Shown here piece after piece: positions 34,147 to 43,102 of a stretch of 64,000 bases of DNA. Below the pieces are notes generated by a model. That model was not told the DNA's origin and made no database searches. It was given only the letters and a program-made list of their open reading frames with translations. Source of the stretch: Candidatus Methanoperedens sp. BLZ2 (GTDB taxonomy: Archaea; Halobacteriota; Methanosarcinia; Methanosarcinales; Methanoperedenaceae); NCBI RefSeq assembly GCF_002487355.1, contig NZ_NTMG01000084.1, positions 1 through 64,000 on the forward strand, written 5' to 3'. The first letter of the stretch is position 1; the number at the start of each line of letters is the position of its first letter. A program made the translations under genes and the position numbers.

Positions 34147-35751
34147 TCATTTTCTAATATTCAATTTTCTTATAACCAGGAAGAAAATAATAAGCATATA
34201 TACTTCAAATCCGGGTGAAGATTTAGGTGTTTCGGCTGGAACATTTGTCTCAATACTTACAGGACTGGCGGATTTTCGGGGGGCGGAAGTTATTTTAACA
34301 GAGGGAGATTCTATTTCCAATGGCTCTCTAACTTTTATTATCAATTCAGCCGAAGTGGCATTTTGTGTATATCGTTCATCCTTATACATGATCTTGTCAA
34401 GGATTGTTGCTCTTGCTGGCGGGAGAATAAAACTTCCTGTGCCAGATGTAAAAATCAAATAAGAGAATGATCCCGATATCCCAGGATGAAGTACCATAGT
34501 ATCTGAAATATTATCGTATGTTTGGTCCTCTGAAGCCAGGGAATAATTCACCGGGATAGTATCAATAAGTTTTACAATTGCAGTGGCATCTCCCAGGTTT
34601 TTAGCTTCTATTGTTATATTGATTTTTTCACCTTTTACAGGATCATAACTACTTGCAGATTTCAATAAAATCACATAGGGACCGCCGACAATCAATTTGA
34701 CAGGTTTTTTATTGTAATCCAATATTCCCTGATATTCAATAATTGAACCTCCAGGTAAGAATAAGTAAGTTCCGGGTTTTTGGGGTTTTACCATATATGA
34801 TATTGTTTTTTGTTCAAATGGTCCCAGATTAAAATTCCATGAAAGATTTGTATCTATTGGTTCAATCCCTTGTGGAAGACTTTCAGTTAAATTTACATTA
34901 TCAATTTTATAACTTCCATTGTTCTTGATAGACAAAGAAACTGTTGCAACGTCACCCATATATACTTTTTCCGAAACATATTTTATAAGTTCAATTTTAT
35001 TATCAAATTGAGGTATTACTTCGACAGATGCTGAATCAGCTGCACGATGTGCCTTTCCAAATATATCATAACCTGTAGCCTCCACTGAAATCGATATTAA
35101 TTTTCTTTCTTCTGTGTACGGTGCCTGGAACCTGACAGTGATCACATCTGATTCGTTTCCTGCCCCCAATTCGAGTATTTCATAATTTAATTTTTCATTA
35201 TAAAGCACAGGCATCGAGGTATTGATTTTCAAGATCATATCTTTTAGCTTGGCCTTACCCTCGTTCCTGATAGAAAAATTTATTGGGATTTCCGAACCCG
35301 GAATATAAGTACGCCTGACAATTGTTCTATTTTTGATTTCTATCCCTTTTGGAATAATTGATAATTTAATTGAGGGACTTCCCTTTACTCTCGTCTCTAT
35401 CTTTACCCATTGATCCACAGATACATTGAATCCGAGATTTGCGCCTATGTTTCCCCTGACTTCTTGAAGGTCAATAATTGTAATATTCATCCTGTCATCA
35501 ACCACAAAATAATCATTGATTCTTGTAAGATTTCTTGTCACAAGGTTTCCTTTTGTATCAAAGACAGTTATCAATGCTGAAGAATCATAGAAGTCGGTTG
35601 CTTCTATCACATAGCCTCCTCTTGTAAAAGATTCTGTCATTCTCATTGTTTTTTCCTGAGGGTCCACCCATTCCGGCTCCTCAGCAAATGCCGGGTAAAT
35701 AGCTGAACAAAGTATAATTAATATTATAATTATTTTGCATATGGGTTTCAT
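34147..35751 (-). CDS. surface protein with Ig/CARDB-type domains and a PGF-CTERM-like tail
   Basis: The 534-residue product has a signal peptide (about 1-23, ending AFA) and an N-terminal domain with SFTRGGYVIEATDFYDSSALITVFD, as in archaeal S-layer-associated proteins. Three or four CARDB/DUF11-like modules follow (about 150-240, 250-345 and 355-470). Then comes a proline/serine/threonine-rich stretch and a tail reading SPGFEVY, a short hydrophobic helix and basic residues. This end has the layout of PGF-CTERM signals cut by archaeosortase A, but is shorter than usual. It overlaps aglB by four bases and probably provides the scaffold of the cluster B complex. No archaeosortase gene is in the window. 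Confidence 0.7.
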   Translation of the reverse strand: MKPICKIIIILIILCSAIYPAFAEEPEWVDPQEKTMRMTESFTRGGYVIEATDFYDSSALITVFDTKGNLVTRNLTRINDYFVVDDRMNITIIDLQEVRGNIGANLGFNVSVDQWVKIETRVKGSPSIKLSIIPKGIEIKNRTIVRRTYIPGSEIPINFSIRNEGKAKLKDMILKINTSMPVLYNEKLNYEILELGAGNESDVITVRFQAPYTEERKLISISVEATGYDIFGKAHRAADSASVEVIPQFDNKIELIKYVSEKVYMGDVATVSLSIKNNGSYKIDNVNLTESLPQGIEPIDTNLSWNFNLGPFEQKTISYMVKPQKPGTYLFLPGGSIIEYQGILDYNKKPVKLIVGGPYVILLKSASSYDPVKGEKINITIEAKNLGDATAIVKLIDTIPVNYSLASEDQTYDNISDTMVLHPGISGSFSYLIFTSGTGSFILPPARATILDKIMYKDERYTQNATSAELIIKVREPLEIESPSVKITSAPRKSASPVSIETNVPAETPKSSPGFEVYMLIIFFLVIRKLNIRK

Positions 35752-38009
35752 AAGTTCACCTTAATTATATTTCCATTCAGGACATCATTCTCTGATATGT
35801 TGATAGAAATACTTGAATTGTCGTATCTCAGGTAATAATCCTTTAATAATCGTGTTTCGTAAGAGCTATCTGTGGAATATGGGACAGTGAACTCAAAATA
35901 TCCCTTCTCATCAGCTTTTGCTTCCTGTGAATAATCGAATATTCGTTCCTGGTTTGTAGTTATTTTTCCCGAAATAAAAGCAGTTCCATTTGATGACGCT
36001 TTTCCTGTAATTTTCGCTCCTTTTACATATTCAAATATTTTGATACTCCCTGTGGGTCTGTCAAATAAGTTATAATGTGTTTCTTTTGATTCGTATATCA
36101 TCCTGTAATTATTAAGTCCATTCCCGTCAAATACGTGCATTCTGGCATACATGGTTTGAAAATAATTATCATTAGGAAGGTTATACTTATCTAAATATGT
36201 TTCAAAATTTTTATCTGCAAAACTCAAGATCGTCATGAACGTTCCTTTTAATACGGGCTGTCCGTTCTGCATGAACTTATTCAGGCCCATCCTGCGGTCA
36301 ACGACAACATATCTTGCTTCTCGCATATCCATTATCTTATTTGCAAGAGCTTCATCAGGTTGAATAAAAAACCTGGCAGCTTCATCCCCCCCTATCTGGA
36401 AATTATTGGCAACAACAGGGCGCTTTGAGATATACAGGATCCAGTTCCCATAATCCCACCATGTCATAATTCCATATTGAGGAGGTTTTCCAGGACCAGG
36501 AGTGTTCTCTCTTAACCATGTCAATGAATCATACCAGTCACCCGATGGCCTGGGCGGGGACTGTGCCATGTTATACGCCAATACCAAATTTGGAATACAA
36601 AGAACCATGAGAATAAACAAAGCGATATGACCCGGTTTCAAATTCAAAACCCTAAAATTATATATATCACGTATATTGGTGATCTTATCTATAAAAAATC
36701 CCGATAATATCGCAACATTCACTGCGAAAGTATAAGTGAACCGTCTCTGGAACAATGCAAGCACAAGGACGATCAATGTCCATATTACAAGAAACAATCT
36801 TCCTTTATCTATTCCTGTTCGATTATAATATAACAACAAGAAAAGTCCGATGATCGCAAGATAAAAACTAAAAGCAAATGAATACCAGACAGGGTTACTG
36901 AAGAATTGCCATCCCAGGAAAAACCCGTCATATGTATAAAATAACGGCTGCGCCTCAATTATTTGTTTTAATACAGGTGCATCCCTGAGCAAATATCCTA
37001 TGCTATTTGATAGATTGTCATAGAAAGATGGCAAACTAAATATCAGTATTAAAACGAATGAAGCGAACATAACTAGAATTATTGATGGAAATAAAAACCA
37101 TTTTTGATTCTTCATTATCCTGAAAATAATTCCTACAAAAATTACTGTTAATGCACATAAAAATACAAACAGCGGCTGAAAATATGAGAGAGTACCTGCC
37201 TGGATATCCCTTTGCCATGGTGTCCAGAGATAGAAAAAGATAATCGTAACAAATGCGATCAAAAATGAAATAGTACCGTTTTTCAGAAGATAATTAGAAT
37301 TAACATTTGATTTTTTATCCAGAACGAATTGAATGATTATATAGGATAATATTATCCCGATGAATATCGGAGCTCCGATCCATGTAAGAAATGATAACCC
37401 GATCATGATCCCGGATAAGATAGAAAATTCGTATGAATCGTTTTTTAATGATTTTATAAAAAACAAATAAGCTAATACCGAAATCAGGACCTCTGCAATA
37501 TGATGGTCTGTAAATCCAAGAAAAGATATCTGGGCGTGTGCAGGCATCACTGCAAGTAAAAGGGAACTGTAAATGGCGATTCGTTCATTAAAAATTTCTT
37601 TTGCTATATAATATACTGAAATTATTGAGAAAATACCCAAAATAACAGGTATAAATGCGCCTATAGTTTCAACAAGATGTATGCCGGGTTTCCCAAGACC
37701 TGCTATTAAAGATATTAGCGCGATAATTTGATCAAAGAGAGGCGGCCAGCCCACAACAACACCGTACGGATAATTAATAAACGAATCAAAAAAGAATGTT
37801 TCAGGGAACGACTCAATATATGAAAATACCCTCCACATGTGATAATACGGATCTGCCTCAAGAAACACTATCCTGCCAGGTTCAAATACCTGCGAAAAAG
37901 TAAAAAACCTTACAATAAGACCGATCAAAAGTATTAAAAATAAGTAAATATGGCTCTTAAGATCCAACTTTATTTTATTCCAAATTATCATTTTTGCATT
38001 AATGCTCAT
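35748..38009 (-). CDS. aglB: oligosaccharyltransferase AglB (STT3 family)
   Basis: The product has 753 residues. Thirteen or so membrane segments cover about residues 15-480, and a soluble C-terminal domain makes up the rest. The first external loop holds EADPYYHMWR with its metal-binding aspartate, a second has FTDHHIAEV, and the soluble domain starts with the WWDYG signature (TWWDYGNW). These define STT3/AglB, which transfers a lipid-linked glycan onto asparagine in N-x-S/T sequons on the outside of the membrane. It is coupled to the following surface-protein gene by a four-base overlap and lies 12 bases after the propeller gene, so glycosylation of the cluster's own exported proteins is likely. 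Confidence 0.92.
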   Translation of the reverse strand: MSINAKMIIWNKIKLDLKSHIYLFLILLIGLIVRFFTFSQVFEPGRIVFLEADPYYHMWRVFSYIESFPETFFFDSFINYPYGVVVGWPPLFDQIIALISLIAGLGKPGIHLVETIGAFIPVILGIFSIISVYYIAKEIFNERIAIYSSLLLAVMPAHAQISFLGFTDHHIAEVLISVLAYLFFIKSLKNDSYEFSILSGIMIGLSFLTWIGAPIFIGIILSYIIIQFVLDKKSNVNSNYLLKNGTISFLIAFVTIIFFYLWTPWQRDIQAGTLSYFQPLFVFLCALTVIFVGIIFRIMKNQKWFLFPSIILVMFASFVLILIFSLPSFYDNLSNSIGYLLRDAPVLKQIIEAQPLFYTYDGFFLGWQFFSNPVWYSFAFSFYLAIIGLFLLLYYNRTGIDKGRLFLVIWTLIVLVLALFQRRFTYTFAVNVAILSGFFIDKITNIRDIYNFRVLNLKPGHIALFILMVLCIPNLVLAYNMAQSPPRPSGDWYDSLTWLRENTPGPGKPPQYGIMTWWDYGNWILYISKRPVVANNFQIGGDEAARFFIQPDEALANKIMDMREARYVVVDRRMGLNKFMQNGQPVLKGTFMTILSFADKNFETYLDKYNLPNDNYFQTMYARMHVFDGNGLNNYRMIYESKETHYNLFDRPTGSIKIFEYVKGAKITGKASSNGTAFISGKITTNQERIFDYSQEAKADEKGYFEFTVPYSTDSSYETRLLKDYYLRYDNSSISINISENDVLNGNIIKVNL

Positions 38010-38021
38010 ACAATAATATTA

Positions 38022-39674
38022 CTATTTAAGCTTTGCAAAAATAATTTTTTGATTTTTTTTAATTTTGCTAACAATTACAATTGCTGCAAAGGATATTAAA
38101 GAAAAATAAAATGAAAATCCCGGGGTTTGAATAGCAGGTGTTTCCTGGATTTCCGGAGGAATATATCTAACCGTGCGAATCTCAGTTTTAATGTTTCCTG
38201 CTTTATCTACTGCCTTTATTGATATAATGTTTATACCTTCAGAAAGTGTTAATGTTGCTTTCCAGTTATCTGCGCCGGCATCGATACCATTTACTGTAAC
38301 AATTAATATGCCGGCCGGATCTTTTGCTGTGCCTGAAACGGTCAGTGTTTCAGAAGTGATATTTATGGGAATAGGATTTATTCTAAGTTCAGGAGGTATC
38401 AAATCCTGGGCAACTTTAGATATTGTTGTAGATTCAGGGACCTCTGTGCCAAAAGCATAAACATAACCATCATTTGATGTGGCATATAATATATTATCCG
38501 ATATTGCCAGGGATATTATTCCACTACCTGCATCATAACTGCTGACTTTAGTTCCTTTTTCCCTGTCAATAGCGTAAATAGTTCCGTCCTTTGATCCTGC
38601 ATAAACAATATCCTTTGTCACTATTGGCTGTGAGTCGATCCATCCACCGGTTACAAATTTCCAGATAATATCCCCGTTATCCATATCTATTGCGTATAAT
38701 GTATTATCATTAGAACCTGCATAAACCGAATTTTGAAAAACTGCAGGAGATGATTTTACTACATCATTGGTTTTTTCTCGCCATTTCAATTCTCCGCTAT
38801 TCGCATCAACTGCATAAACATTGAAATCATTTGCTCCTGCAAATACAATGCCGTTGATAACAGCCGGAGATGATGTGATGCTCCCGCCAGCCGGGTATTT
38901 CCATCTGAGATTTTTATTTCCTGCATCAAGAGCATACAGGTAATTATCATTTGAACCTGCATATACCATGCCCTGTGAAATTGCAGGCGCGGATTCGACC
39001 CATCCACCGGTTGCATATCTCCAATCTGTACTGCCATTGTTAACATATATCGCATAAATGTATCTATCAGATCCCCCATATAGAATATTGTTATAAACAA
39101 TTGGTGGTGAAGCCGTACTAAATCCGGTATTTGAGCTCCATTTCTGGTTTCCATTATAATCTATAGCGTAAATATTATTATCAAAAGAAGCTGCAAAAAC
39201 CACCCCGTTCTTTGCTGCCGGAGTATAGACTTTTCCAAGAGTGGGGAACTGCCATTTTAACTCACCCTTAACAGCGTCTATAGCATACAAATTATTATCG
39301 TCAGAGCCTGCAAAGAGTATTCCTGCATCAATTATAGGTGCAGATATTTCTGAATTCCCTATATGGTATTTCCACTTTAATTCCAGTGGAATTGGCGAAC
39401 TATCTGAATAACCGCTATGCGCAAGATCCCCACCATAATTCTGCCAGTTCGCTGATACTGATGAAGGCAAAAAGATGAAAATAAGGCTCAAAATCAATAA
39501 TTTATGAAGAGGTGTGTATAAAGTCAAAATATTCACTTTCTTTTTCCTGCCGGATTTCACTCTTGATAACTTATTTACAATTAGATACTCAAGCATATAA
39601 CCCTTATGATTTCGAGAGGCTGTTGCAGTGCTCGTTGGTTTGATTTTTACTTCTTTATTTGAACCCTCTCCCAC
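38022..39674 (-). CDS. secreted PQQ-type beta-propeller protein with an Ig-like domain and C-terminal anchor
   Basis: The propeller (about residues 75-400) is made of repeats of the type LYAIDAxKGELKWxFxT and VFAGSxDNNLYAID, the PQQ enzyme-repeat pattern (eight or so blades). It is followed by an Ig-like domain (about 415-515) and a tail TPGFSFYF plus a hydrophobic helix and basic residues, similar to PGF-CTERM. The signal peptide is the segment LHKLLILSLIFIF...SVSA, near residues 57-77. A start so far upstream is unlikely. A GTG (VNILTLYTPL) at about 39537, or an ATG (MLEYLIV) near 39596, is more plausible. The first codons of the long frame overlap the right end of the insertion element. 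It may bind a ligand or proteins; no cofactor residues were judged. Confidence 0.72.
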   Translation of the reverse strand: MGEGSNKEVKIKPTSTATASRNHKGYMLEYLIVNKLSRVKSGRKKKVNILTLYTPLHKLLILSLIFIFLPSSVSANWQNYGGDLAHSGYSDSSPIPLELKWKYHIGNSEISAPIIDAGILFAGSDDNNLYAIDAVKGELKWQFPTLGKVYTPAAKNGVVFAASFDNNIYAIDYNGNQKWSSNTGFSTASPPIVYNNILYGGSDRYIYAIYVNNGSTDWRYATGGWVESAPAISQGMVYAGSNDNYLYALDAGNKNLRWKYPAGGSITSSPAVINGIVFAGANDFNVYAVDANSGELKWREKTNDVVKSSPAVFQNSVYAGSNDNTLYAIDMDNGDIIWKFVTGGWIDSQPIVTKDIVYAGSKDGTIYAIDREKGTKVSSYDAGSGIISLAISDNILYATSNDGYVYAFGTEVPESTTISKVAQDLIPPELRINPIPINITSETLTVSGTAKDPAGILIVTVNGIDAGADNWKATLTLSEGINIISIKAVDKAGNIKTEIRTVRYIPPEIQETPAIQTPGFSFYFSLISFAAIVIVSKIKKNQKIIFAKLK

Positions 39675-39690
39675 GGCTAAAGCCGGGAGA
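39667..39690 (-). repeat. right-end hairpin of element copy 2
   Basis: On the minus strand TCTCCCGGCTTTAGCCG followed by TGGGAGA folds as a hairpin ten or so bases after the tnpB stop. It differs from the corresponding end of copy 1 mostly in the loop. Confidence 0.65.
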
Positions 39691-39701
39691 TTCCCATACG
39701 C

Positions 39702-41213
39702 TCATATAAGCTCTCTATGGCTCTCATCTAGGGGGATTACAGCATCCATAGCCTCACTTATAATTCGTACAGGATTAACGAGCGAACCACTCTGGCTCTG
39801 GATTCCTTTGAATCCAAAGCTGGTAGGGCAAACCTTACCTATCGCAGTTTGTTTCGCCCTTGAAATCGCATCGCTAAGGATAGATTCCAGACCTTGCCAG
39901 AGGTCTTTCGCTCTGGCTAAATCAAGGGCGCTTGTTTCCTTATCCACACATTTTGCCAGAAATGCAGAATACAAGTCCCTCTGCATCCTGATACCACAAC
40001 AGATATGCCATCGTTTGCTAAGTGGTTTCTTAACAGCTTGCTCGCATATATGGCATATTTGAGATAGTTTCGTTGTCGGTGTTGGAAATTCAAATAAGTA
40101 GCCACCAGCATTTTCAGCTTTTCGTTTGAGGCTATTCATGAACATGGATGGAGCACGCATATTAATCGATCTGCCATATCGCTTTTGCCAGCCTTTATAT
40201 GATACTTTTTCGGTTTTTATCTGTGTACCCATTGCGATTATTTCGTTTATATCTTTTCCATGAAGGGATTTTCGATGTGCAGCTAAGATTCGATCTGTTT
40301 CAGCAAGGTCTTTGCTTATTGTTTTATACCGATTTGATTTTTTAAACTTCTTTCCCTTCTTAACCGTTCCGTTTTTATTATAATTATCAGGATTGGTAGC
40401 CCGGAGTGACCGATCAAGTTTACGTTGTAGTTTTCGTTTCTTTTTCTGATCCGGGATTAACTCACCGCAAAACTGTTTCAGAGTAGCTTTTGTATCTGCA
40501 ACTGTTGCTATTGTACCTGTTCCTACATCCAGCCCGACCCCTTCTGTCCCGATCTTGTTTTTAGGATTCTGGCATGGTGTTCCTTCATTGACCAATTGAA
40601 GATAGAATCGGTTCTTGCCATTGATCTTTCTTCGGACAATTCTACAATACTTAACTTTATGGTTTAAACCGTATGCGATTAAATCATTATCCTGGTCGAT
40701 AATACATGGTATTTCAAGACCAGACCAATAGAGGCTATTGTCCCTGAATATTAATCCGGTTTCATTGTTTTTTCCTTCCAGAGAATCCATTTGGTTTTTT
40801 CCTTTAAATCTCACGTTTTTCGCTTTTCCAAATGCTTTTTTCTGGACTGCTTTGAAGGCTCTCGTTGCTAATTTCTGAGCGATATGAGCATGAATATGCT
40901 CTTCCATCCAGCTATTCCTTATTCCAGTTGCATAATGCTGAATATCATAATCGGTAAACCCTTCCTTCCTGTTAAGATCATTGAATGCTTTTGTTCGTTC
41001 CTTTTTCTGTTTACCATTAATGGTTTTTGGGAGTTTCTGGATTTCCTGATACTCTTTTGATTGCTGGATAAGTCCAAGTCGTTCCAGGGCTTCCCCAAGA
41101 CATGCATGATACAACTGCCTGCCAGTATCCAGACGTATAAGTATAGTAGCTTCGTCTGCCGATGTGGTTTTTAAGGGGAGTTCTGTTACGAACGATGGAG
41201 TTTCTGATCTCAT
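39702..41213 (-). CDS. tnpB: TnpB, RNA-guided nuclease of an IS200/IS605 element
   Basis: The 503-residue product starts MRSETPSFVTELPLKTTS. Its helical N-terminal part is followed by the RuvC-like core: GLDVGTGTIATVAD carries the first catalytic aspartate, and MQRDLYSAFLAKC carries the third. Between them is a four-ligand zinc site (CHIC, then HICC). TnpB proteins of this type are RNA-guided DNA endonucleases, and the guide RNA comes from the 3' part of the gene and right end. It is longer than the common 400 residues, with an extra C-terminal stretch (about 415-503). It overlaps tnpA by four bases. No frameshift is seen, so it may be active. Confidence 0.88.
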   Translation of the reverse strand: MRSETPSFVTELPLKTTSADEATILIRLDTGRQLYHACLGEALERLGLIQQSKEYQEIQKLPKTINGKQKKERTKAFNDLNRKEGFTDYDIQHYATGIRNSWMEEHIHAHIAQKLATRAFKAVQKKAFGKAKNVRFKGKNQMDSLEGKNNETGLIFRDNSLYWSGLEIPCIIDQDNDLIAYGLNHKVKYCRIVRRKINGKNRFYLQLVNEGTPCQNPKNKIGTEGVGLDVGTGTIATVADTKATLKQFCGELIPDQKKKRKLQRKLDRSLRATNPDNYNKNGTVKKGKKFKKSNRYKTISKDLAETDRILAAHRKSLHGKDINEIIAMGTQIKTEKVSYKGWQKRYGRSINMRAPSMFMNSLKRKAENAGGYLFEFPTPTTKLSQICHICEQAVKKPLSKRWHICCGIRMQRDLYSAFLAKCVDKETSALDLARAKDLWQGLESILSDAISRAKQTAIGKVCPTSFGFKGIQSQSGSLVNPVRIISEAMDAVIPLDESHRELI

Positions 41214-41599
41214 TGTGTATTCTGTTCCTGAATATATTCCTTGATCGTTTCACTGCTAACATTTCCAGCAGTTGATACAAAATAAGAATGAGTCCACAGA
41301 GAAGGGAGTTTCAAAAGCTCAGGATACTCTTTTCTTAATAGATTTGAACTTCTGCCTTTGAAGGCTTTGATGAGATTATGAATTAATATGTTCGGATGAG
41401 ATGATACAAACAAATGCAAATGATCTGGCATGATTTCAAGGGCTAAGATTTCCACATTTTTCTCTTTTGCTACTTCATTTATGATCTGCTCTAACCGTAT
41501 TTTAATGTCGCCAACTAATACTTTCTTCCTTCGTTTCGGACACCAGATAAGGTGATAGTTTATGAGAAATACCTTATTTCTTGAATGTTTATATTGCAT
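41210..41599 (-). CDS. tnpA: TnpA, Y1 HUH transposase of an IS200/IS605 element
   Basis: The 129-residue product has the typical size and layout of the family. It opens YHLIWCPKRRKKVL, the HUH motif is MPDHLHLF near residue 60, and the catalytic tyrosine is in ETIKEYIQEQ near residue 122. It cuts and rejoins single-stranded DNA at the hairpin ends of the element. It is intact and immediately followed by tnpB. A small reading-frame remnant ends seven bases upstream of its start. Confidence 0.92.
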   Translation of the reverse strand: MQYKHSRNKVFLINYHLIWCPKRRKKVLVGDIKIRLEQIINEVAKEKNVEILALEIMPDHLHLFVSSHPNILIHNLIKAFKGRSSNLLRKEYPELLKLPSLWTHSYFVSTAGNVSSETIKEYIQEQNTQ

Positions 41600-41605
41600 G
41601 TGAAA

Positions 41606-41908
41606 TTATTCATAACCGGATGGAAGTTCATTATAAATTCGTTCGGGATCATCATATTTTTGTATTAACGACTCCATTTCTTTTTTACTCAATATTTCGT
41701 GACCACAAGTACAATTTAAATAAGAACCAATAATCTCATCGTCCGATTGTCTTTTAATCATCTCTTCATAATCATGTTTTGATTTTCCAAGAGATTTAGA
41801 TAATTCGGTGCTTTGAGCATAATGTCTTTGCCTTAAATATTCGGCATAATCTGATTTTTTCGTTTTATCACCTGAGATACGATAATGTTGTTGTTGTTGT
41901 GTGTATAG
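41606..41908 (-). pseudogene. gene fragment or passenger frame between the IS left end and tnpA
   Basis: A 101-codon open frame without a start near its beginning ends in QKYDDPERIYNELPSGYE and contains RQRHYAQSTELSKSLGKSKHDYEEM and a CTCGHEIL segment. The composition (charged, helical, one CxCGH) looks like a real protein rather than noise. An internal ATG would give only 52 residues. It lies inside the element's left structured end and stops seven bases before tnpA. Either it is the remnant of a target gene, or a cargo gene that lost its start. I do not recognise the family. Confidence 0.4.
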
Positions 41909-41944
41909 TTATCTACTACTATTAAATGATGTAGTCGCTGATAC

Positions 41945-41997
41945 TAAGGGGTTCGCTATCCCCACGGCTAAAGCCGGAGGCTTGCGCTCACCCCTTA
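41945..41997 (-). repeat. left-end structure of element copy 2
   Basis: The outer arms TAAGGGGT (41945-41952) and ACCCCTTA (41990-41997) enclose an inner hairpin around CGGCTAAAGCCG. The layout and loop lengths match the left end of copy 1, although the outer-stem bases differ on both sides and still pair. Confidence 0.6.
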
Positions 41998-42214
41998 ACC
42001 CCACAATTTGTCATGCGGATTACAAAAACTTACACGCAATTTTCTCAAAAATATATATTCGTCACTACCCCAAATAGAATTCAGAAGGCATCCCCGCGGG
42101 TGCATTAGGTCTCGATTGCTTATGTGTTGTTTTGCTTTAGATCGATAAAAATTGCACTAATTTACCTTGGGCATACCGAAGAAAAATTACTTTGGGATTA
42201 AAATTTTTCCCTAT
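41998..42214. other. intergenic region next to the insertion element
   Basis: It is AT-rich with one GC-rich spot: GCATCCCCGCGGGTGC near 42090-42105, which can form a short hairpin. I see no gene in it. Confidence 0.3.
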
Positions 42215-42853
42215 TCATCTAGAAAAATAATAAATTGCATAATATGTTATGACTATACTTAACGACAACGCAATTAAAGACTCTCCTTTAGATAAAATAA
42301 CGCCACTCCCTAAATACTTACCTATAACTGCCAATACAATAATCCAAAAAACGATCCAAAACCATCCATATAAAAAATTGACATTCACCATTCCCAATCT
42401 TATCTTGAGAAAAGTTGGAATTGTTGCCCCGGTTATATATAATTGATATTTTCCAGTTGTTTTTGGCGAAAAGATAAGGGTTGTAAAAGTAGTGCTTGAT
42501 TTATAATCATCCTTCTCTTTATTCGGAACATGAAACGCCATATTCAAGGAAGAAGAATTACGATTTGGGTCTATGATAGTAATCTTCAGTTGTTCATGTG
42601 AATATATATAAGATTGTGTGGCACTGAAAATAAAGGTTATGTCTTTAATATCGTAGACAAAAAATTCGCCTGCAAAGGTATTCCCCGGAAGAACCTCATC
42701 ATCTAATAGTAAATCTCCAGTATATCCTGTTAAGATGTAACCACCGACAAAAAAGAAGATGTTAAAAAGTGCAACCGCGAAAAATATATTCAAATGCTGC
42801 ATGAATGTATTTTTTAAAAGATTTATGATGTCATGGAAAGACTTTATACCCAT
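42215..42853 (-). CDS. membrane protein with an extracellular beta domain, unknown
   Basis: The 212-residue product has a membrane segment at about residues 22-42, an external domain of about 110 residues (TFAGEFFVYDIKDITFIFS, TGKYQLYITGATIPTF), and two membrane segments near the C-terminus (about 160-180 and 188-208). The external part has the rhythm of a GOLD/Emp24-like or C2-like beta sandwich. I recognise no family. It stands alone between the insertion element and the rlmE gene, with 249 bases of AT-rich DNA upstream that contain a TATA-like TATATCTATATATT stretch near 42887-42900. Confidence 0.6.
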   Translation of the reverse strand: MGIKSFHDIINLLKNTFMQHLNIFFAVALFNIFFFVGGYILTGYTGDLLLDDEVLPGNTFAGEFFVYDIKDITFIFSATQSYIYSHEQLKITIIDPNRNSSSLNMAFHVPNKEKDDYKSSTTFTTLIFSPKTTGKYQLYITGATIPTFLKIRLGMVNVNFLYGWFWIVFWIIVLAVIGKYLGSGVILSKGESLIALSLSIVITYYAIYYFSR

Positions 42854-43102
42854 ATTTTTCTCCTAAATCTTCTTTATATCAGTAAGTATATCTATATATT
42901 TATTGTTAATTTTACCTCATAGTTGCTATCTATTATAAAATATCAACACCTGATGCCATAAAATCATTCCGTGCCAACGCTTCAAGATATGTTAACAGAT
43001 GCATGAGAACCCCTATCGTTCTGAGTCACAAATCATGTATTTATAAATTGTGTTGCACATTGACAAAACTACCAACATGAATTGAAACTGTTTTGATTCC
43101 GA

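Larger units (their letters stand above)
39667..41997 (-). mobile_element. IS200/IS605-type element (copy 2), apparently intact
   Basis: Read on the minus strand it has a left-end structure (41945-41997), a gene fragment, tnpA, tnpB overlapping it by four bases, and a right-end hairpin (39667-39690). Both genes have their catalytic motifs. The end structures match those of copy 1 in layout. I cannot define the exact cleavage sites or the target tetranucleotide. Its right end touches the 5' part of the propeller gene at the head of cluster B. Confidence 0.8.
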
